From Bimuria novae-zelandiae CBS 107.79 (Eukaryota > Ascomycota > Dothideomycetes > Pleosporales > Didymosphaeriaceae): a stretch of 64,000 bases of DNA. Below, piece by piece: positions 47,880 to 58,228 of this stretch. Every line of letters starts with the position of its first letter. The first letter of the stretch is position 1. The translations under genes were made by a program, and so were the position numbers. The stretch is taken from contig ML976707.1 in assembly GCA_010015655.1 (NCBI GenBank), positions 257,091-321,090 of the forward strand. The letters run 5' to 3'. The notes under the pieces are model-generated. The model was not told the DNA's origin. It ran no database searches and saw only the letters and a program-made list of their open reading frames with translations.

Positions 47880-49575
47880 ACATATCTTTTTGGATGCAAG
47901 CCCCTGACCAAGACAATCGCCAAGCGCACGTTTACAGACACTAAGAAATACTCGAAACCCTAGAAAGTTATGCCACTCCCGACATACTGCCCTATACTCT
48001 ATGCTCCGCATCTTAATATGAACTGGCGCTTCCTGGAGGCCTCTTGCATACACTATGCCTGCGACCCAAGTCTCGTGTGTTGCTTGCTCGTCTACTAGCT
48101 TCTTATCAAACTTATAGTCCCTTTTGAAACCGCCGCTCAGAAGGTGCTAACGTAAAATGGCAATTGCGATATAACGGTAAATCAAGATGTTTGAAGGGGC
48201 TTTAAAATGCGCTCTCCCTTCTCGAATAAGTATGGCGGTTAGCCTACTCGGTTTCTAACTTTCATTGTGCTTAGGCCAAAGGAATGACGAGGGAGGGGCC
48301 ACGCATTTATGCACCAGCATATTAAAATTGTGCGAGAACGGAAGAATAAGCCAGAGATAATAGACAAGTAGCTTACTAACCTTTTTTGGTAGGTATTGGT
48401 GGATAATTTTGGTAGATCCGGTGATGTTGTAGTCCTCATGGTAAGACGTGATCGTGCTAATTAAGTCTTCTTCTATAAAGATGCTCTTATAATGTCCTTT
48501 TGAATTATTGCTGTGTTGCAAAGACATAAGCTTCGTACCGCGTGCAGGCTAACCAGACGTGATATAGATAAGATGAAGCATCTGTTTAAGGAATTAATCA
48601 AGCTTCGCGAAGTATGCCTGCACCGCCTTTTTTTTCTAAACGACCTAGTCTTGTTGTGCTAAGCTTACCATCTCGTCTTTCAGCCAGTTGTTTTTAAACA
48701 CCCTGTTAAAGAGCTAGTCATTTCCCTCTTAAAGTTGTTCTGCATTTCGTAGATCCTAGAGGAAATTCCAGCCCTTTTGGCCATTGCTATGGTCGTCTTT
48801 TAGGCAATGAAGCCCGACACTAGGAACGACATCCTCTTAATACTCTTTAGAATGTAGGAGCAGGAGCTCTTTCAAGTATCTCTAGAATTTTTCCACCTAG
48901 AAGGCAATGAATTCTCGAAGAGAGCCCATAATAAGACTAGTGTTACGATACGTAACTGTTTCTGCATCCTTAGACCACATTATGTAGCCAAGATTTGTAG
49001 TGTTGCTGACTACTTTCTTTGCGTAGGATCGTAGGCGATAGGCCTAATCGAAGGCGGTCCGAGTACATCGAATTATGAATCGCATCCTTGTCTCGTCTAA
49101 CAGGTTAGATAGATGTTCTGCTTTGCCGTTCTCAACCCTAGTAATTGCCCTCTGCACAACAAGCATCTGAGCCATCTTGATAAACTTGGACAAATCTGGC
49201 GAATAGTTTAGCGTGCTGCGAAACACACCACTAGGCTTCTCATCAATGCCCAGCACGGCAAGGAAGCTGAGGATTACACTTTCAAAGTAATCTCCTTGCA
49301 GAGTGTGGTCTAGGAGGGAAATGCATAGCAACAAGCAAGCCTTGTCCATGTCTGCTGCTACCGTACGCACCTCATCCTTGTACAGCTTGTCGTCGCTATC
49401 TACACTCCCTAGAGATACCAGCTCATCAGCAAGCACCATTGCCTGATCTAGCCGAGAGAGCTACTCGGTGGTGAATCGGCAAGGTAGCGGTATTTCCTGG
49501 CTGGGCAGGCTTGTGCGGTAGGCAAAACAAAGAAGACGTTTCCACAGAGCTTGACCATAATCATGCGCTCTTGTT
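47880..49575 (-). pseudogene. fragment of a telomere-linked RecQ-helicase-type (TLH-like) repeat protein
   Basis: Minus-strand homology spans about 560 residues across two or more frames with TAG/TAA stops. Recognisable pieces in order: ALWKRLLCFAYRTSLPSQE (about 49480-49540), DKACLLLCISLLDHTLQGDY and FLAVLGIDEKPSG (49044-49439 open segment), DAETVTYRNTSL, KGWNFL, PARGTKLMSLQHSNNSKGHY (48480-48550), TGSTKIIHQYLPKKVSKLLV (48255-48527), YRYIAIAI, and THETWVAGIVYARGL near 48060. This order matches, from memory, the conserved non-helicase region of large fungal proteins that include telomere-linked RecQ-like helicases. The helicase domain itself is not seen. The fragment is cut at 49575 by an LTR. 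Family naming is moderately sure. Confidence 0.55.
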
Positions 49576-49791
49576 TGTAAGGGGCTGCGCAAAGGTTGCC
49601 GATGCCTGGTAACAGGATTGTATTCGATGAGGAGCAAATTATCTACAAGTAAGGCCAAACTTATATGTGCGCTGTTATTGTTAAGAAGATTCGAGAGATT
49701 TCTAAGGCCCCACTTAGTCTAAAAGGAGCACTGAGGGTTTCACTAAGGGTTCCACTAAGGAATAGTATAACAAGGCATCTAGCCTATTACA
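49576..49791 (-). repeat. 3' LTR of Gypsy-3
   Basis: Pairs with 55219-55433. Differences between the two are transitions that fall in separate blocks of each copy. Confidence 0.9.
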
Positions 49792-49949
49792 TTACCCCCC
49801 TCCTCTCTTATAGCGTCCGGATGAAGATCATCAGATCCACGCCGAAACCCTGCAGGAAGAAGTTATGTGTTAGGGTCTTAGTATAGCTTAGTAAATTGCT
49901 CCTATCAAATCTTTGCTTTAGTATTTCGGAGGTTTTTAACTAGCTCTAT

Positions 49950-52900
49950 AGTTGGTAGGTGGTAGCCTTTCTATTTTACTTTATACTACTACTTCTATCC
50001 CCGTTCGCGTCGTTGGCACACTTCTGCTAATATATCTTCTACTTCCCACATATCTGCGCTATTAGTATCTACCTAAATTAGCAGTGGCTAGTCGTCGTCC
50101 TTTATTTACCTTAGTAAGGGGTCTAATGCTGCTAGTTAGAGTTAGTTAATATAAAAAATATTATAAGGGCCTAGAGGTATGTTTAGTTAAACTATATGCG
50201 TGTTTATTACCTTAATAACTATGTACTTCGCGCTCCTCTAGTCTAGCTTCTTTAATTTTTGGCCTGTGGCAAACTGCTTGTCTAATTTTAGCCATACTTT
50301 GTCACCGACGCGGAGGTGTGGCGCTTCTCGGCGATGCCCATTTGCTTGACGTTCCTGCTCTTGCTGTTCCTGTGCCATAGATGCTTGCGCAAGTTCTACA
50401 AGGTAGCGTAGTTTAGTGATAATAGACTCGGCTTTCTCGCGGTCAGACCTCTCATGTGTAGTGTACTTTCTGCGATTGGCGCCCGCAGGTATCTCCAGCT
50501 GTAGTAAGTTAATATTATACCCATGCTAAAGAAAGAAAGGAGACATCCTTATTATTATTGCGTCTCGTCCCTTAATTGCAATCTGTGCTAGCGGGCAGAG
50601 AGGTGCCCAGTCATTTTAAGCCCAGCTAACAAAGGCTTTCATGTATATCTCCCATGTGCTGTTCATGCGCTCTGTTGCTCCATCAGTTTAAGCATGGAAT
50701 ACTGTGAATAATCGCCGCTTGATCTAAAGAATCTCGCAGAGTCTTGTCTAGAACACGCTAACAAATTAGCTACCTCAATCTAACGTAATTACGTCAGGAA
50801 TCTAATAGTAGGCAATAACGTACGTGATAAACGCTTACACTACTGTCTCTATTTCTAGGTTTACTAGCGGCATAAACACGACATCTTTACTTAGGCGGTT
50901 AGTAATAACTATAAGGTTTGTATTACCGTTGCTCTCTAGCAAGCCCTTAACAAAGTCCATTAAGATCTCCTTCCAGATTTGTTCGGGCACTAGCAAGGGT
51001 TTTAAAAAGCCTTATAGACTATCTCTCCACGGTTTTGTTCTTCCGCATGTATCGCAGTTCCGTATGTATCGTCGAATATCGTTAGACATTCCTGGCTAAA
51101 AGAAGTCTCTTGCAATTATCTTGTAAGTAATCTCTTTGCTAGGGTGTCTGGTAGCCACAGAACAGTGTATCTGCTTAATAATAGACGTTCGTAGGGGTTC
51201 GTGATTTGGTACCTATTTTCGTCCTCGGAAGTAGAGCACTTAGTCTTTAACCTTATATTCTATAATTAAGTATTTAATCTAGAGTGTAATAAGGAATTTC
51301 TGTTATCCGCTTTTTATAGCTTAGCGTGCTTCTTAATAAACTAGGTCTCTCTTAATTAACTTAACCTAGAGGTTCTTAATAGTATCTTAATCTCGTGTGT
51401 CTTCTTAAGTATTCCCTTAAATTGCGGCGGGTAGGGCACGAACTTTTACAGACATTACTATAATGTCTATCTCTTTATCAGTGTCGTCCAATTCCTTATA
51501 GTACGATGTAGTGGGCTTTAAGACTTGTATAAGTCTCCTCTATAGTCGGTTATCGTTAGTGTCTGCGGGTAGATCCTGCTCTCGCCGGGATAATGCGTCT
51601 GCTCGGATATTTTGCTTGCCTAGCCTGTAGAGGATCTCCATATTATATCTGCCCAGGATAAGCGACCAGCGAACCTGTCTCTCGTTTAACATTCGCGGCT
51701 TTATAAAGTACTCTAAGTTCTTGTGGTTAGTAACCACCTTAAACTTTTCTACTAATTAAAGTTTAGCATCCTATTCTTTAAGTCCTCTAATAACTACTAG
51801 TAGTTCTTTATTATAGATTTTATAGTTATATTTAGCAAGCGTGTTCTTTCTTAAGAAGTAGGCGCAAGGACGTAGGATTCCGTTCTTGTCGTATTAAGAT
51901 AGTACTCTGGCAGTAACATAACTAGACAAGTTGCATTCTATAACTGTATCGCGGTCTGCTTAGAACTAGGCTAACACTGGTTCGGATATAAAGACTTTCT
52001 TAAGTGTATCAAAGGCCTTTTATTCCTCTACTATCCATCAAAAGGTAACGTTGCCCGTGAGTCTTGTGAGGGGAGCAGCAATCTGGCCAAAATTTCAGAT
52101 AAATCGTCAATAGAAATTCGCAAAGCCTAGAAAGCTTTGTACGCCCTTAACAGTCTTTAGCGCTTTCTAGTCCTTAATAGCTTTAATCTTGTCTAGGTCC
52201 ATGCGCGTGCCCTTCCCAGCTTTAATAATAAAGCTAAGATACTTTATAATCTTAACCTTAAACTCGCACTTCTTAATATTAAGGTATAACCCAGCTTCTT
52301 TTAGCTATGTAAGCACTTTGTCAACCTGCTCGCGGTGTTTTTAGAGAGAACTGTCTGTGTAGATAAGGATATCGTCAAGATACGCTGTACAGAAATCGTC
52401 TAAATATTCGCGGAGTGTCCAGTTAATATACCGTTGAAATGTGCTAGGGGCATTCGCTAGTCTAAATAGGGTAATAAGCCATTTAAATAATCTAAAACGT
52501 GTTTAGAAAGCTGTAAGCCACTCGTCTCCTTCTTGGATTCGGATCTTATAGAAGGCTGCGATAACATCTAGTTTTGTAAACTACTTTGCCTTCGCAACAT
52601 TATTTAAAGTCTCGTAAATAAGTGGTAAGGGATACTAATCCTTCTTAGTCAAGGCGTTTAATGCTCTGTAGTTAACACATAGTCGCAGTCCACCTCCTAG
52701 CTTCTTTACAAACAGGATTAGTAACGTAGCAGGTGAGTTGCTTGCTCGTATGAAACCTTTGTTAAGTAGAGATATAAGTTCCTTCTGTAGCACTAGGAGT
52801 TCTCCCTTTAATATATTATATAGAGGTCCCTAAGGGGCCTTAGGCTTCTTCCCTTTCTTCTCTTCTAGCTTAATTGCGTAGTTAATTCTAGGTTAATACA

Positions 52901-54700
52901 GCGGCAATTTACTTACTTCCTTAGAATTAAAGAGTGTTATATGCTTCCTCTAGTGCTTAGGGACTAGAGATAGGATATTAATCTTTAGCTTAGGTGCTAA
53001 GGCCTTATTAATGTCTGCTAGTAAGGCGGCGAATATTTTTATAGCTCTTCCGAAATTCTTCTTTTTGCTCTGAGCCGTTTTCATTAGCCGCTGGAACTCT
53101 GTAGCGCTAACCTCCCGAATCTCTAGTAGGTGAGCCTTGCCTTCTTGGCTACGGATTCTAATACCTAGAGCGTGCAGGTATATTGACTTCTTTGCAGGAG
53201 CAATAGTAACTTAGTTCCGATTTATCCACGGACGTCCTAGGATAATGTCCTCTTTAGCATTATTTAGCGTGATATACGCAAATCCAGTCTTGGTGTAGCT
53301 ATTTATATTAAACGTAAACTTTGTAACTTTATTAACCTAGCTAACTTAATTATTTACCCCTATAATAGGCTTCCGCGGAATCGCTATGCGCTCGAGTTTG
53401 GCTTGTCTTATAAAAGAACGGGTTATAAGGGCGTAGGAGAGGCATCTAGAGTTAATTAGTGCTAAGGTGTAATTAGTTTGATTAACTAGTACGTGTACTA
53501 TAAGCGGGGGTGCTAGCATGTGTTCCCTTTTAAACTTATCCTATTCTGTCCTTATGTCCTTGCTTACTCGCGAAGGCTCCTAATCGCGACTTTAACCAGG
53601 AGCTACTCTTTTTCTAACTCGTTATTATCTACTACTGTCGCGTTATTATTATCTTTTACCTTTAATTTGGTTTTTGCTTTCGTAGCTCGAGTTAGCTATT
53701 ACTTAGGGTTCTAAGTAGCTTTTAGAGTGCAAGACTTAATTTAGTAGCCTTTCTTTCTATATTATAAACATAATTTATTATCGTGTTGTTAATTAATCTC
53801 CTTTTAAGGGACCTATTTCGCTTGTTGCATTTATGTTCTACTTGGTTCCTAGTCCATAGGATTAGCAGAAATATTACTTAAGGTGGTATTTTGCAGTAGT
53901 GCGTCTCTCTTCTTACTACTTAGTTTTAGCCACTATAGATTGTCTAATATAGCAGCAATGTGTAATTGTATCTCCTTAATCGTAGTGCTCTTAGGAAAGA
54001 TAGTGCCTGCAAGGGCAGTCTATAATTCGTAATTAAGAGCGTGTAGGAACATGCTCTTTAAGATAGCATAGTTAAATAGGCTAGCTATTAGAGCTTTCTT
54101 GTTAAATAAAGTCGCGTACGTTGTGTGTTTTCTATCGCATGCTCTAAAGCCTATTCCTCGCAGTCTTAGCCATGTGCGCGTCCTTAAACGCTCTATCAAG
54201 ATGCTAAAAGAACTAATTAAGCGTGCTTATTATAGCGTAAACAGATACCCAGGGGAAAATACGTGCTCTAGCATTGCCAGCCGTACGACTAAAGGTATAG
54301 TCGATCGCGAGTTAGTCTGTATAGAACCGCCGAGGCTTAGACCTTAGTTTTGCTTTAATCTGGTATTTCTATAGTAAATACTAGCTTTAAGTACTATTAA
54401 ATGCCTTAGGGTCCTTAAGTCCTTTTGGTTCGTACGCTATCGCAGGTGTTGCAGGTGTTGTAGGTGCTACAGGTGTCGCGGGTGTTGTATTAGCAGTGGT
54501 CGCAGTAGGTGCTAGGACATTAGTACTTTTAATCCTTACTATTCGCGCTGTAAGTTCGCCTATTTATACTATTATCTACTATATTATTACTTTAATACTC
54601 GAGTTTAGTAGCGTTAGTATCGTTTATTAAGATTATCCTTTATCGCCTTGTTAAGCGTTTAAAGCTCCGTAGTAAGTGCTAGTTTCCATCTTACTGCGTT
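49950..54700 (-). pseudogene. gag-pol of Gypsy-3 (decayed but nearly continuous)
   Basis: From right to left: gag at about 53800-54700 with a damaged knuckle (CLYYRKKGY) near 53750; protease near 53380-53470 (ALINSRCLSYALI; the catalytic D-S-G is not intact); RT about 52020-52860 with [17 protein letters not shown] and the intact active site [11 protein letters not shown] (YLDD at 52382-52371); RNase H with VTNHKNLEYFIKPRMLNERQ (51540-51737); integrase zinc finger YIRNCDTCGRTKPW (about 51030-51075) and core through 50300; then a chromodomain-like WEVEDILAEVCQRRE at about 50000-50060. Stops are mainly TAG/TAA at expected Gln or Trp codons. Confidence 0.85.
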
Positions 54701-54737
54701 CGTTATGTTACTACTACTACACTTAAGTCACTTCGTT

Positions 54738-54925
54738 CGTCGTGGTGCTTGGGCAGGCGTTTAACCGTTAAAGGTCCCTGCACTAGCGTCGCTCGTCGTC
54801 GTGGTGCTTAGGCAGGCGTTCAACCACTAAGGGTCCCTGCACTAGCGTTGCTTTTCGTCGTGGTGCTTGGGCAGGCGTTCAACCGTTAAAGTCCCTGCAC
54901 TGGCGTCGCTCGTCGTTGTGGTGCT
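54738..54925 (+). repeat. tandem repeat, ~59-bp unit, 3.2 copies
   Basis: Units start CGTCGTGGTGCTT at 54738, 54797 and 54856 and (partial, CGTTGTGGTGCT) at 54914. It lies between the 5' LTR and gag of Gypsy-3, so in its leader. Confidence 0.85.
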
Positions 54926-55160
54926 CACTGCTTAGAAGCAGGTCTTGCAAGTCGTTCTGTTAGGGTAGCTAGGGATTAACCGCATAGCTTAATTTGTTAT
55001 ATTACTTACTGCTTAGAAGCAGGTCTTACAATCGTTTTATCGTCGTAGCTAGGGATTAACTATATAGCTTAGTTCGTCGTTGCTTACTGCTTAGAAGCAG
55101 GTCTTGCAGTTGTTCTGTTAGTGTTACTTACTACTTAGGAGCAGGTCTTGCAATCGGTCC
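54926..55160 (+). repeat. second tandem repeat, ~79-bp unit
   Basis: Units begin ACTGCTTAGAAGCAGGTCTT at about 54927, 55008 and 55086, then a shorter variant near 55135. It follows directly on the 59-bp array in the Gypsy-3 leader. Each unit contains the small inverted repeat GCTTAGAAGC. Confidence 0.8.
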
Positions 55161-55218
55161 GTTGGTAGAGCACTAGGGGACGGCCACACCAGCTACTTAA
55201 GGGTGATTAAATATAAAA

Positions 55219-55433
55219 TGTAAGGGGCTGCGCAAAGGTTGCTAATACCTAATAATAAGATTATATTTAATAAGGAGTAAATTATCTATAAGTAAGGCCA
55301 AACTTATATGTACGCTGTTATTGTTGAGAAGATTCGAGAGATTTCTAAGGCCCCACTCAGTCTAAAGGAGCACTGAGGGTTTCACCGAGGGTTCCACCGA
55401 GGAACAGTACAACAAGGCATCTAGCCTATTACA
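55219..55433 (-). repeat. 5' LTR of Gypsy-3
   Basis: TGTAAGGGGC ... ATTACA. It borders non-repetitive sequence at 55434. Confidence 0.9.
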
Positions 55434-55434
55434 G

Positions 55435-55726
55435 TCAGCCTCGGACAAGGACAAGGCGCCTACTCGTTCAGCTGATCCGGTAAGCAAAAAACTCCGTCGT
55501 GCGTAAGGTTGTATACTAACCAGGTCAGACCGTCTACACTGTGACCGACATGGTTATCGACTTGAGTCCGGTGCCGAAGTCTGAGTGGCGCTCCGATGTT
55601 AGCCCTGACGGTCGCGCTTATCGTAGCGTCGACATCGTCCTCGAGATCTCCGTCCAATCTGCTCTTGAGTACTCCCTGTCCGTCAATGGCAAGCGGTACG
55701 CATCGGTTGAGGCAACGTATGCTTAG
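55435..55726 (+). pseudogene. 3' remnant of an HSP70-like (HSPA12-type) gene
   Basis: GC-balanced sequence reads ASDKDKAPTRSADP, then a likely 47-nt intron (GTAAGC at 55480, CTAAC branch-like site, AG at 55525-55526), then TVYTVTDMVIDLSPVPKSEW continuing as one frame to TAG at 55724-55726 (DGRAYRSVDIVLEISVQSAL ... KRYASVEATYA). The end resembles the beta-rich C-terminus of fungal HSP70-family actin-like ATPases; this is recognition by eye and only tentative. The 5' part, including the ATPase domain, is missing, replaced by the Gypsy-3 LTR. Confidence 0.4.
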
Positions 55727-56486
55727 GCGCATCTACCACACAACGCGTTGTTTCGTCAACGACAGTGACTTCGACAGTCGCTAACTACATATCTCGGTTA
55801 TCAGGAAGCACATGTTTTGGTCTAACGCATGTTGTTTACGGAACAGGGTCGCGTGTTTGTTTGCCTCTTCACATCAGTTGCAATACCGCGTTCGCCTTTG
55901 ACAGTCTTGAGAGGGTAGACTAGTCTATAAGTCGGAAAGACTTACATCCACGGATTACGAAATTGCCTGGAGTCAGTCATTAGGACGGGCATCCAGTGAA
56001 TGCAAACTCATCAGGAACGCCTTCCTTTTTTGAACCGTTGGTTTTTTTTATGCCGTGAAATCGTCATGTTGAAAATCCTCCGACAATCGCATATTTGCAA
56101 CCCAGAAGACCAAATCTAATCTATTATATTTATATCATCTTGCTACCACTTATCCACTCCCCTTTGTTCTACTCGCTCAGCACCCTCCCACGTCATATGA
56201 CCGAAACGTCATGCGCGTCATCTCCATACCAAGCCCAATCCGCACCATGGCGTCCACCCGGCGCAAAACTCTATCCGCAGCTCGCATTCGGACGCACATC
56301 AGCAGGCCGCGGGGTGTGCGACCAACGGTTCGCCGACGGGCCTACGCGCGATCCGAACCTGCCTGCGAGAGCCAGCCTCTCGCGTAAAGCTGCAAGCTGG
56401 CTATACAAAAACCACGTTAATAATCGATATTGGGGTATTATTTATATTATGTATCTGAGGGTACTTATCGCCAAGAATAAGGAATA
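55727..56486. other. intergenic, no gene recognised
   Basis: Non-RIP sequence. A plus-strand open frame at 56095-56550 contains GC-rich, protein-like text around 56190-56400 but has no recognisable family and runs into a transposon terminus. Confidence 0.4.
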
Positions 56487-56532
56487 CCGTGTCCGTGTGC
56501 GTGCCGAGCCACTTCGCGTGACGAGCCACCCT
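56487..56532 (+). repeat. orphan pogo-type terminus G
   Basis: Preceded by TA (56485-56486). Starts CCGTGTCCGTGTGCG and contains GCGTGCCGAGCCAC / GCGTGACGAGCCAC at 56499-56512 and 56516-56529 (17-bp offset). It is close to the TIR of element F. No partner is visible; it abuts the TLH-like fragment. Confidence 0.7.
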
Positions 56533-56707
56533 TTAGCCAGTCATTATTAAGCACTCTATTAAAGAGCTAGTCGTCTCTCTCTCTAAGCTGATCTGCGTTC
56601 CGTGCATCTTGGAGGAAGTTCCAGCCCTTCTGGCTGTTGCCATGGTCGTTTTTGAGACGATACAGTGTCCGCTCGGAGCTGCATTTTGAGTGCGATGAAA
56701 AGTACCT
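56533..56707 (-). pseudogene. second, short TLH-like fragment
   Basis: The minus strand reads SSERTLYRLKNDHGNSQKGW NFLQDARNADQL, then a TAG and LFNRVLNNDWL. This corresponds to the segment around 48660-48830 of the larger fragment (LHCLKDDHSN, KGWNFL, LFNRVFKNNWL). It is bounded by terminus G on one side and the solo LTR on the other. Confidence 0.6.
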
Positions 56708-57117
56708 TGTTAGGATCCGAACGACCTACAAGTGTCAAGGACCAACGATGGCAGCCGCGGGGTAACCATCGGTGGGACTGCACTACCGAAGCCACGTGAC
56801 TTACCATCCCGCCAAGGATATCCATCCTGGATGGCAGAACCATCCCGGATGGCAGGAAAATATGGGATGGCGAAAGAATAGTCATGTATATAGGAACGCG
56901 AGGATGGACCTCTATCATCGTGTTCAACCTGTTTACCAATCTATCGTTTGGATTTGACTTAGGCTCTTGTCGATTTTATTGTGACTTACTTCACCTTTAA
57001 TACCGACAACCTCATTAACCAGCTCACGCAGTCAATACCCCTTCCTTGCCTAAGTAGTACTCCTACCTAAGAACCAACCCTAGCACCAGTGAACCAGCTA
57101 CCAATTAGGACTTAACA
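56708..57117 (+). mobile_element. solo LTR, related to the Gypsy-1 LTR
   Basis: 410 bp, TGTTAGGATC ... CTTAACA, flanked by the perfect duplication TACCT (56703-56707 and 57118-57122). It aligns with the Gypsy-1 LTR along its length, for example ATGTATATAGGAACGCGAG, TTTGGATTTGACTTAGGCTC and CAATACCCCTTCCTTGCC. It lacks heavy RIP and has a different GGATGG-type minisatellite. Solo status implies LTR-LTR recombination. Confidence 0.93.
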
Positions 57118-57122
57118 TACCT

Positions 57123-58228
57123 CTGATTGGATTCGCTATATTGTGTGATTCGCGACGTTATAAGTGACGTTATTAAGTTTAGTTATGTTTTATTACGTAA
57201 GAGGACACTGGCGTGCCTGCGGCGGATTATAGGCTTAGGCATGTTATATATAGCAGCAGCGCGTTAAACTGTGCATTAATTAATTATTAGGTGGTGTGGG
57301 CTTAGCAGAAGTGCGCCGCTTACATGTGGAATACAGTATATTATCTAAAAAATTATTTTTAATGTTATTTAATTATTATAAAGCCTAACTTAGCGAATAC
57401 ACGTGTGTACTGTAGTGAAGACCACTAGGCACTTTTTATATACTATTTTTAACATGCTTATGCGTAATAAGTAAGCTATAGAGAAATATGTAGAAGAACT
57501 CCTCTATAGCAGCGTGATAGCAGAGGCGGCGCGCAACACAGCACACAACAGAATAGGTGGCACATAACAAAAGAGGCGGCACAGAGAGGCGGCGCGCAAT
57601 AGCGTTTATCACGGGAGCGTGCGTTTGCTAGGGAGGGGCGTGTATATACTATATAAGCGCAGGAGTGTTTATACTGTAAGCAAAAGAGCAAAAAGTGTAG
57701 CGCGCCACCACTATAACGTTATTATATTAGCCCTCTTGTGTGCAATAATAGATGCGATCTCTACAGTAATTACAGTAATTAGCGATTCTTCCAACCAGTC
57801 AATGTGGTTAGTCAATTATCGTTCTAATAATAACTGGACTTTTAGAATGCTGCCTGCAGGGTGAAGCCGCAATCGCTAATCACTATAATTTAAAGGAAAG
57901 CCATGTTAGCGCTGTTGTCGCAACGACACTCTCGGCCACAAAACCGCAACTATTATCCGGTCGGCTTATCGTGTTTCTCTGCTACGCGGTGTCGCATTAT
58001 CTATTCAGGCCATTAAAGACGATACAGTCATTAAACACTAACCAGCACTCGCGCTAAGGCGCGTAAACACATGATTTGCATCCAATCAGATCGCAAGAGT
58101 CTTAAAGGACCACTCGACGCCATCCTCACCCTTCCTTCACTTCTGGACTTTCATCGCTTTCTCATTGACGAATTCTGCTCGAAGAATCAATTGCCTAACC
58201 TCACTCACGGTCTCAGGTGCTATCGGTA
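57123..58228. other. AT-rich tract then upstream region of the PARP gene
   Basis: 57123-57450 has RIP-like composition with no identifiable element. 57480-57620 holds repeats of GAGGCGGC(G/A)CGCAACAC type. From about 57950 composition returns to normal. The PARP promoter should lie in the last few hundred bases. Confidence 0.45.

Larger units (their letters stand above)
49576..55433 (-). mobile_element. Ty3/gypsy chromovirus on the minus strand (Gypsy-3)
   Basis: LTRs at 49576-49791 (216 bp) and 55219-55433 (215 bp) both start TGTAAGGGGC and end ATTACA on the plus strand. The internal region codes on the minus strand for gag, protease, RT, RNase H, integrase and a chromodomain-like end. It is only moderately RIP-mutated; the RT active site YLDD is intact. 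The flanks do not match (TTGTT left, GTCAG right), so no target duplication is present. Confidence 0.88.

Noticed and set aside
47880..49575. Starship captain (DUF3435) gene
   Set aside because: The motif order fits the TLH-type family better, and no complete tyrosine recombinase tetrad or Starship border is visible.
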